Shown here piece by piece: positions 56,881 through 64,000 of a stretch of 64,000 nucleotides of DNA; positions within the stretch are counted from its first letter, which is position 1, and each line of letters begins with the position of its first letter. The notes beneath the pieces were generated by a model, which saw nothing but the letters and a program-made list of their open reading frames with translations, was not told where the DNA came from and did no database searches. The DNA is taken from positions 58,402,176 through 58,466,175 of the forward strand of contig NC_044554.1 of assembly GCF_007565055.1 (NCBI RefSeq), given 5' to 3'. Both the position numbers and the translations under genes were made by a program. The stretch is from Rhinopithecus roxellana (Eukaryota; Chordata; Mammalia; Primates; Cercopithecidae).

Positions 56881-57618
56881 TAGAGGTAGTATTTTAGGTA
56901 AGAGATGTCTTTTGGATGTCTATTCAATAATTTGTTGGTATTATTAGTTATCCATTTGGACAAAGATAATGTTAGATCCCTACCTCACATCATCCACCAG
57001 TCATTTCCAGATAGATTAAATATATGAGCATAAAAAGTAAAACTATAAAAGAATCAGAGGCCATACAGGAAAATGTTTTACTTTGGGTGGGAAAGATTAT
57101 CTTAAACAAGACTCAGAAGGCAAACAACACAAAGGAAAAGACCGATAAATATGACTAGAAAAACAACTTCTACACTGTGAAAAATAACACAAGTAAAATG
57201 TAAAGACAAGAGACAGAGTAAGGATAAAATATTTACATATTGATCACAAACAAAAGCTGAGTGCCAGTTACGGCTGTGCAGGCTGTGTACTGTACACCAC
57301 CGGGGGGAGCCATTCAAGTAGACTACAATGTGAATTGTGTCCTGAAGGAAATCCATAATCTATAAATCACTCCTCTATCAATAAGAAAAAAGATAAGTCA
57401 CCCAATAGAAAAATGGGCAAAGAATATGGAAAATGGATTCATAAAGGAGTAAAACCAAATAATAGTAGGCATACACAAAAATGTTCAATCTTACTTGTAA
57501 TCAGTGAAAAGCAAATTGAAACAATAGTGAAGCATATTTTCACCACACAAGTAATAAAAAAAATACATAAATGCAAACAAAGAAATACCATTCCAGAGAA
57601 GCAACATTTGAAATATGT

Positions 57619-57920
57619 GGCATGGTGGCTCGCGCTTGTAATCCCAGCACTTTGGGAGGCTGAGGCAGGCAGATCACTTGAGGTCAGGTGTTCAAGACCA
57701 GCCTGGCCAACATGGTGAAACCCCGTCTCTACAAAAAGTACAAAAATTAGCTGAGAGTGTTGATGGGTGTCTGTAAGCCCAGCTACTCAGAAGTCTGAGG
57801 CAGGAGAATTGCTTGAACCTGGGAGGCAGACGTTACAGTAAGCCCAGATTGGGCCACTTTACTCCAGCCTGGGTGACAGAGTAAGACTTCATCTAAAAAT
57901 AATAATAATAAAATAAAGTA
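57619..57920 (+). mobile_element. AluS
   Basis: Starts a few bases short at GCATGGTGGCTCGCGC and ends in an AAT-repeat tail. Target repeat AAATATGT on both sides. Inserted in L1. Confidence 0.94.
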
Positions 57921-58490
57921 AAATATGTAATAGTGTTGAGTAGAGTATGGTAAAATGGTATTCTCTTGCATTACTAGGTGAGGTATAAATTTGACAATAC
58001 CGATTTAAAATACAAATTCATCTACCCTATTGTCTAACAATTTTACTTTTCTTGATCTTCTCTAAAGAAACCTTCACACACACACATATAAGCTATACAT
58101 TGTATTTATACAATTGTTTATAATCGTATCCATTGGAAGCAGCTTATATGTCCATAGTTAGCATTTAGTAGTTGAGTAGAATGAGATTTATATGTGGTGA
58201 AATGAAAGATCTCCACTCTAGACTATTGAGTGAAAAAAAAGTAATTTTCCTAATGATATATGTGGTATTATTCCGGTTACATAAAACACACATGAAGCAA
58301 TATCATACATGTATTTTTTTGTATGTCAAACAGTTCTTCCAGGACTACACATTTGTTAACAGAGGTACCTCTGGGAGCCAAAAGGGATTATACATGGATA
58401 TCAGCAGTGGGTTTTAGGTTTACTTTTAATGTTTGGTTGAAAATTAGAGCATGTGTATTATTTTATAGACATTTTCTTTTCAACTTACAC

Positions 58491-59298
58491 TTCTGGGCTT
58501 GTACCTTGAGACAATGGTGGTATTAAAAAGTCATGAAGAAGACATGATACAGAATTTTAAAAATGACACTATCAATTTATAAGCGACAGTGGCCAGTGCT
58601 AACATTTATAATACACACTTAGGTTTACCTAAAGAAGATAGTCTTACTCATCATTTTCTCTTCTCCCTTCTCTTTATAGTCTCTCCTTTCCACATCTCGG
58701 GCCCTAGCTCAGGAACCTACCCCCTAGTCACCTAGGCTTTCTCTCTCCCACTCTGCTGTAATTTCCTCATGCAGGATTCAAGGCTGGTTTCATCCCATGA
58801 CAAGAAGATTGTTATCTAGATGGACAGGCTGGGACTTCATCTCTTCCCACAGAAGTTAAGTGTTCAGCAAATATGGTCAGGTGCTGCCTATGGAGATGTC
58901 CCCAGCCTCCTGCCGGAGGAAAGGGACTGGAAGTTAGAATCCAACTGAGAGGGTTGAATCAGATGCTTGCTTCAAGTCAATGCAGCTAGGGGAGCTTGCA
59001 AAGCCAGAGTTTGCAACAGAGTGGGCAAATACTCAGAAAAAAATACACATTTCTGGAGTCAGAGCAGGCCAGGGAGGGACCAGTAGGCATCTGGGAATCA
59101 GAAGCATTAAATTATAGACAATAGACACAAGACAATCTGTCGTCAAGGACCGGCGCTACAAGGCAGGAGAATAAAGAACATGAAGGAGAAAGGGCAGCAA
59201 GAATGGGGAAGAGGCCCCACTGTTGTTCTGTGTGCACCTCTGCAGAAAGACTTTGTCATAGTCTTTGCAAGGCAGGAGCCACCCTCAGGGCAGTTGGC
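58491..59298. other. Unique noncoding stretch
   Basis: No repeat or exon recognised. Confidence 0.5.
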
Positions 59299-59299
59299 C

Positions 59300-59450
59300 T
59301 AGACCAGTGCTTCTTACCTGGTGTGCTTTAAGAAAACTAGCAATGCCTAGGCTGCATCCCAGTCTAATTAAACTAACATTTCCTAGGTGGAGCCGGATGT
59401 CAGTATTTTTCAAAACTCCCCAAGTGATTCTCCAGGACACAGATGCATTG
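59300..59450 (+). mobile_element. MER5A-type hAT DNA transposon
   Basis: 'GACCAGTGCTTCTTACCTGG', 'CTAGCAATGCCTAGGCTGC', 'GTCAGTATTTTTCAAAACTC' and 'CCCAAGTGATTCTCC' match MER5A. Part of the 5' terminal repeat CAGTGCTTCT is recognisable. Confidence 0.88.
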
Positions 59451-59858
59451 CCCTGGCCTTACAAATTTAGAGTTGGTGATTGGTGGCACCTGGCAGAAGT
59501 GAGGCATACACAGGGTGGAGAATCCTGGGAATCCACTCCCTCAGAACAATTTCATCTCATTATATTTTTTAGTAAATGAGATGATGCACCCATTTATTTT
59601 CCATCAAAATTAAGATGGCTGCTCTCATTATTTGCTCATATGAGAGCTTAGGCCCAAGGTTTATCAAGTCATCACAATTTCTGGATCCTTCGTTTCAGTT
59701 CTCTTTTCAGAGCTGAGTCTTGTCTTTTTTCTCCAGACAGGCTCCACTCCACCCCACCAAGGCCCAGCAGACTTTGCAGTATGGACCCAATATAGCATTC
59801 CATTAACTATATTCTGTCTGAAAATAATACATTCAACACTGAAAAGTGTGAAAAGTGT

Positions 59859-59939
59859 TTTTTTTCTTCCTTCCTTCCTTCCTTCCTTCCTTCCTTCCTT
59901 CCTTCCTTCCTTCCTTCCTTCCTTCCTTCCTTCCTTCCT

Positions 59940-60027
<88 letters not shown>

Positions 60028-60320
60028 TTTTTATAGAGTCTTGTTCTGTTGCACAGGCTGGAGTGCAGTGGTGCCATATCGGCTCACTGAAACTTCCACC
60101 TCCCGGGTTCAAGTGCTTCTCCCACCTCAGCCTCCCGAGTAGCTGGGATTATAGGCACCTGCCACCACACCACCACTTCTGGCTAATTTTTGTATTTTTT
60201 AGTAGAGATGGGGTTTCACCATGTTGGCCAGGCTGGTCTTGAAATCCTTACCTCCGGTGATCTGTCCGCTTCGGCCTCCTAAAGTGCTGGGATTACAGGC
60301 ATGAGCCACTGCGCCCAGCC
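59859..60320 (-). mobile_element. AluS, antisense, with tetranucleotide-expanded tail
   Basis: Alu body 60,026-60,320 ends 'GCGCCCAGCC'. Its poly-A tail (seen as T/C) has become a ~160-nt TTCC/TTTC repeat. Direct repeat TGAAAAGTGT at 59,849-59,858 and 60,321-60,330. An extra copy of the same 10-mer sits at 59,840. Confidence 0.95.
59866..60026 (+). repeat. (TTCC)~18(TTTC)~21 compound microsatellite
   Basis: Uninterrupted TTCC units to 59,940, then uninterrupted TTTC units to 60,026. On the minus strand this is (GAAA)n(GGAA)n, giving the Lys/Glu/Arg artefact frames seen there. Confidence 0.98.
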
Positions 60321-60330
60321 TGAAAAGTGT

Positions 60331-61042
60331 ATTTTTGATAATCGGTGCAAAGACTGGATTTATATTCTGATCTGACATAAATCAGGCTCGAAATTTATTG
60401 GCAGAAATAGAAGTTGCATAATTACTCGGCTGTGGTTATGCATTCTTGACACATTTATCTCTCTGAGCCTGAACTCTGTACATGCATGGACACATATGAA
60501 ATTCCCCACTCATGATGCCTATTTTCTGGCATTTGGAAATAGATTTATGAAGGTATCACTGTGTAATATATAGTTTCACTTTTATAATTTGGATGGTTTA
60601 GGGTAGTGATGAGAAGAAGCTAAACTTCTGTGTGCTAAAATCATAACTTATTCCTTTGAGAATCTGAGACTGGATGTATAAATGCAAACACAAAATGAAA
60701 AATAATTAATTTGGAAATTATTTGACTGGTTATTTTGACTAGCAAATTTCTTTGGCATCAGGCTGAAAGCTTCCTTTTCTGACAGGCTCAATACTCTCTA
60801 CTTAGCCTATATGAAATAAGCATTGTGTCCAAGTTGCACACCCAAGATGATTCATCATGCTTTTGAAAGCTATTCCATTAAGCTCTCAGGTCTGATCTTC
60901 CTGATTCTTCTGCCATTTGAAGATCTTTATTAACTTTCTCCTGGAAATCTTCTCCCAGTATGTCTTGAGCTAAAATACTGCATGAATGACATTTCTGAAA
61001 ATAAACTATGCCTTGGGTGAGGAATCAAAGGACTCAAGAGTA
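60331..61042. other. Unique noncoding stretch
   Basis: No repeat, RNA gene or exon recognised. Confidence 0.55.
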
Positions 61043-61055
61043 AGATGATAAACTT

Positions 61056-61352
61056 TTCTTTTTCTTTATTGAAATGGGTATCACTCTGTCACCCGGGCTG
61101 GAGTGCAGTGGCACGATCTCGGCTCACTGCAACCTCCGTCTCCTGGCTCAAGTGATCATCCCATCTCAGCCTCCCGAATAGCTGGAACCACAGGAGCACA
61201 CCATCACACCCGCCTAATTTTTTGTATTTTTGGTAGAGACAGGGTTTCGCCATGTTGCCCAGGCTTCTCTTAAACTCCTGAGCTCAAGGGATTCATTGCC
61301 TTGGCCTCCTGAAGTGCTGGGACTACAGTTGTGAGCCACCATGCCCAGCCCT
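61056..61352 (-). mobile_element. AluJ, antisense
   Basis: 'GTATCACTCTGTCACCCGGG' through 'CACCATGCCCAGCC'. Despite its age, a perfect 13-bp target duplication AGATGATAAACTT is preserved (61,043-61,055 and 61,353-61,365). Confidence 0.95.
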
Positions 61353-61365
61353 AGATGATAAACTT

Positions 61366-61738
61366 ATATAATGGTTTTCTCTACCAATAATAAAGACTTT
61401 GAAGAGAAAGAAGAATCTGTGGGTTGAATGTACAATTAAAAAGATGGTAAAGAGAAGTGACATTTATAAGACAAAGCCATGGTTTATGTACTGGGATGAA
61501 TGATATATTCTTGGTGAGGGAAGGATATTTGACCAGAATCTGGGTGACCCAACTGAAAAACTTTGAGTAAAGGAAGAAAGAAGGACAATCACCTTGATAA
61601 ACCTATGAATGTGGTTCCTATGGAAGACAACAAGTGTAAGATGAGAATATGAATAAGAGTAGGGGATATGCCTGGGGATTTGCACCCCCAAAATATTGGA
61701 AAGCAGAGAGGAGATGGAAATAATACTAATAGCCTCAA
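61366..61738. other. Unique noncoding stretch
   Basis: No recognised repeat. A 75-codon minus frame is unsupported. Confidence 0.45.
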
Positions 61739-61739
61739 A

Positions 61740-62340
61740 ACCATTATACTAATAATAGCTGTCATTGATTGAGTACTTACTATCTGTATATCTCTTTTCA
61801 TCTTAGAAACAACCTTACAAAGTAGGTACTGTTGTTACTTCCATTTCACAGATGGAGAAAAATGAGGCTTATGGAAGTTAAATAACTTGCACAAGGACAT
61901 GTACAGCTGGTAGGTAGAAAAATAAGGATTTGGAGGCCGAGCGCGGTGGCTCAAGCCTGTAATCCCAGCACTTTGGGAGGCCGAGACAGGTGGATCACGA
62001 GGTCAGGAGATCGAGACCATCCTGGCTAACACGGTGAAACCCCGTCTCTACTAAAAACTACAAAAAACTAGCCGGGCGAGGTGGCGGCACCTGTAGTCCC
62101 AGCTACTCGGGAGGCTGAGGCAGGAGAATGGCGTGAACCCGGAAGGTGGAGCTTGCAGTGAGCTGAGATCCGGCCACAGCACTCCAGCCTGGGTGACAGA
62201 GCGAGACTCCATCTCAAAAAAAAAAAAAAAAAAAAGAAAGAAAGAAATGTGAAAAAAAAAATAAGGAGTTGGACATGGGCAATCTAGTCCAGAGGTCACT
62301 ATATCATACCGTCTCAGTGTGCATTGTGAATGAACCAAGT
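61740..62340 (-). mobile_element. MIR SINE, antisense, interrupted by AluY
   Basis: 'CTTAGAAACAACCTTACAAAG', 'TACTGTTGTTACTTCCATTTC', 'CAGATGGAGAAAAATGAGGC' and 'ACTTGCACAAGGACATG' form the antisense MIR. The remainder continues after the Alu at 61,935. Confidence 0.85.
61935..62258 (+). mobile_element. AluY (Old World monkey type)
   Basis: GGCCGAGCGCGGTGGCTCAAG head, 'GATCCGGCCACAGCACTCC' end and a long A/GAAA tail. Target duplication AAATAAGGATTTGGA upstream and AAATAAGGAGTTGGA downstream (one mismatch). Inserted in a MIR. Confidence 0.96.
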
Positions 62341-62361
62341 TGAGGTTATATCATAGTGTGA

Positions 62362-62667
62362 TTTTTTTTTTTTTTTTTTTTTTGAGACGGAGTCTGGCTC
62401 TGTCGCCCAGGCTGGAGTGCAGTGGCCGGATCTCAGCTCACTGCAAGCTCCGCCTCCCGGGTTCCCGCCATTCTCCTGCCTCAGCCTCCCGAGTAGCTGG
62501 GACTACAGGCGCCCGCCACCGCGCCCGGCTAGTTTTTTGTATTTTTTTTAGTAGAGACGGGGTTTCACCATATTAGCCAGGATGGTCTCGATCTCCTGAC
62601 CTCGTGATCCACCCGTCTCGGCCTCCCAAAGTGCTGGGATTACAGGCTTGAGCCACCGCGCCCGGCC
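62362..62667 (-). mobile_element. AluY (Old World monkey type), antisense
   Basis: 22-nt T-run, GAGACGGAGTCTGGCTCTG, 'GTGGCCGGATCTCAGCTC', ending GCGCCCGGCC. Perfect direct repeat CATAGTGTGA (62,352-62,361 and 62,668-62,677). About 100 bp from the sense AluY at 61,935, so the two form an inverted pair. Confidence 0.96.
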
Positions 62668-62679
62668 CATAGTGTGATT

Positions 62680-64000
62680 TTTTGAGACATGGTTGGAAGG
62701 GGCCTCAGATTAAAATACAGTGATGGAGAAGCATGCCATATTCCCAAATGATAGGCTGTAATAAGGGGAGACTGAATGGTATGATATATCAATAAGATAT
62801 TCACTTGAGTAACCCAAAAACAGAAACGCTGTGGAGGAGTGAGTCAGAAAAAAATGTAAGTGACCTGCTCTGGAACTTTAGTATAGGCCATCTGGTCAGA
62901 AGGAGAAAATTAATCATGCATTTTAGACAGATAAAAAAATATATAGAAGTAATATACAGAATTGGTAATTGAATATATATTTTATGCAGTGGTGATGAGA
63001 AACTTCAACTATCGGATATTTGCTAGAGAGTTTGGTGGACATGCTCTTGACTTTTCAGAAGAAAGTGAAAGTCGATCTTTTTTTCTGTTAATAGCTAGGA
63101 ATGGAAAGGATAAATATAGTAAACATGTGCCTCAGCTTTTGAGATGGCAGGATTTTTAAGTCTGTAGAAGATAGGTATGGTTCTCCCAAGAGAAGGTACC
63201 TGGAAAGGGCTCAAATACAGTTCTAGCTGTAATCGGTAATACACGGTTCTGCTAGGAAAGAAACATGGGTCTTGGGACGCTATAAGGAGAACGTGCCACT
63301 TATAAAGTTGTGACCTCGCCAACTCCAGACCCACGCTCCTGTGTTCCACTGAGGCTAGGACTCTGCATAGCACCTTTCTGCTTGGCCAGCTGACACCCTG
63401 TTAGGCTCCGCCAGTAGGGGGCACCAGAGAGCGAGAGACCACAAGCCTGGATGAAGGAACGGGGGTTCCCTGCTCCTGTTGGCAAACAGGTTTTCAGGTC
63501 ACCCCAGCAATGGCAGTGCCTTCCTGAAGCAGCAACTAAATCTAGTTTGCAAGGTTTGTTTGTTTGTTTGTTTTAACACTTGCCATATCAACCTTCCAAC
63601 TTGTCCCCCAAGACAGTTGGTCTGTGTCTTGGAAATCTGGGTGTCATGAGGCCACTCTTTCAAGTTCAGAGACACCAACACCAGCCCAGCAGCTCTCTGG
63701 GAGCCCTCCCTGACGTTTCTCTGTTTCCCTTATAGAAGGTTCCTGTTTACTGGGAACTGCATTCCCTAAAGCGATTTGAGAGCCAGCTCTTTCTGTGAGA
63801 GTAAGAACCTCTTTTGTGTATCCCTGAGAAACCTATGTCAGTTCTTTAAATTAAATTACGGAAATATAGTCCACCCTTCCTTGGCATCACTGAACCTTAC
63901 TGCTGTTTTCTGGAACTTTGAAAAACTCCCTGTAATTTGGCGAAACAGAATTCCTTCATGGTGTTAGAATGAGCACCTGGGTCCCTGGCTCCAGGTGCAT
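62680..64000. other. Unique sequence at window end
   Basis: AT-rich until ~63,290, then a GC-richer patch (63,300-63,520) holding a CTCF-type motif. No exon is recognised. The sequence is cut by the window edge. Confidence 0.5.
63411..63424 (+). promoter_or_regulatory. Candidate CTCF binding site
   Basis: CCAGTAGGGGGCAC matches the degenerate CTCF core CCASYAGRKGGCRS at every position. It sits in a locally GC-richer patch. Occupancy cannot be judged from sequence. Confidence 0.55.

Larger units (their letters stand above)
56550..58490 (+). mobile_element. L1 LINE 3' half, decayed
   Basis: Sense landmarks: 'GAATATAGGAAAAAATGCCA', 'TATTCAATAATTTGTTGGT', 'CAATAGAAAAATGGGCAAAG', 'ATGTTCAATCTTACTTGTAATC', 'ATCCATTGGAAGCAGC' and a 3'UTR-like 'AGCATGTGTATTATTTTATAG'. 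The frame is lost. It hosts the inverted Alu (56,609), an AluS (57,619) and a ~95-bp foreign insert (~57,258-57,350). Confidence 0.82.

Noticed and set aside
59664..60142. Open frames of 95-137 codons rich in Lys/Glu/Arg or Phe/Leu/Ser around the tetranucleotide array
   Set aside because: Pure translation of TTCC/TTTC repeats and Alu sequence. No independent coding evidence.

Overview
The window looks like noncoding nuclear DNA from a primate, most likely an Old World monkey. About 30 Alu elements are visible. At least seven are young AluY copies with features I associate with the cercopithecoid-specific AluY (AluYRa-like) lineage: GGCTCAAGCCTGTAATC in the head and GAGATCCGGCCACTGCAC near the 3' end. 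The rest is decayed L1M, L2, MIR, MaLR (MST/MLT1) LTRs, MER5-type DNA transposons and microsatellites. I see no operons, ribosome binding sites, CRISPR arrays or other prokaryotic features. No annotated-quality protein-coding or RNA gene could be recognised. Nearly every longer open frame is an Alu, L1, L2 or microsatellite artefact.

Layout. 0-5.6 kb: mostly unique sequence with an antisense L2, a MIR split by a young Alu, and four Alus. 5.6-12 kb: a sense-strand L1M complex (5' half, then an ORF2 3' end, then a further L1M piece) carrying an ERV1-like LTR, a TIR DNA transposon and three Alus. 12-24 kb: unique sequence with clusters of Alus, three LTRs (two MST-type and one MLT1), a GC-rich patch at 19.4-19.8 kb and a 106-nt perfect polypyrimidine tract. 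24-36.1 kb: a striking interval with no Alu, L1 or LTR that I can recognise, only small ancient L2/MIR/MER5/CR1-like relics. It contains a candidate minus-strand promoter and first exon near 33.0-33.26 kb. 36.1-44.2 kb: more sense-strand L1M, an antisense L2 retaining reverse-transcriptase remnants, and nested LTRs. 44-50 kb: L2 pieces, an MST LTR with a 69-bp tandem expansion, and a GATA microsatellite. 50-56.5 kb: an MST LTR, MIRs and two head-to-tail L2 3' ends. 56.5-64 kb: an L1 3' half carrying a 5'-inverted (twin-primed-looking) Alu, a long TTCC/TTTC compound microsatellite, young Alus and a strong CTCF-type motif at 63.41 kb.

Functional reading. The two best hints of a gene both lie on the minus strand. 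One is a GC-box, CCAAT and splice-donor arrangement at about 33 kb. The other is a 114-nt phase-0 open segment with splice-like ends at 19,634-19,747. Whether they belong to one transcript is inference only. I found no previously undescribed biological system. The most notable observations are genomic-structural: the inverted Alu, the 69-bp LTR expansion, the transposon-poor interval and the CTCF motif.
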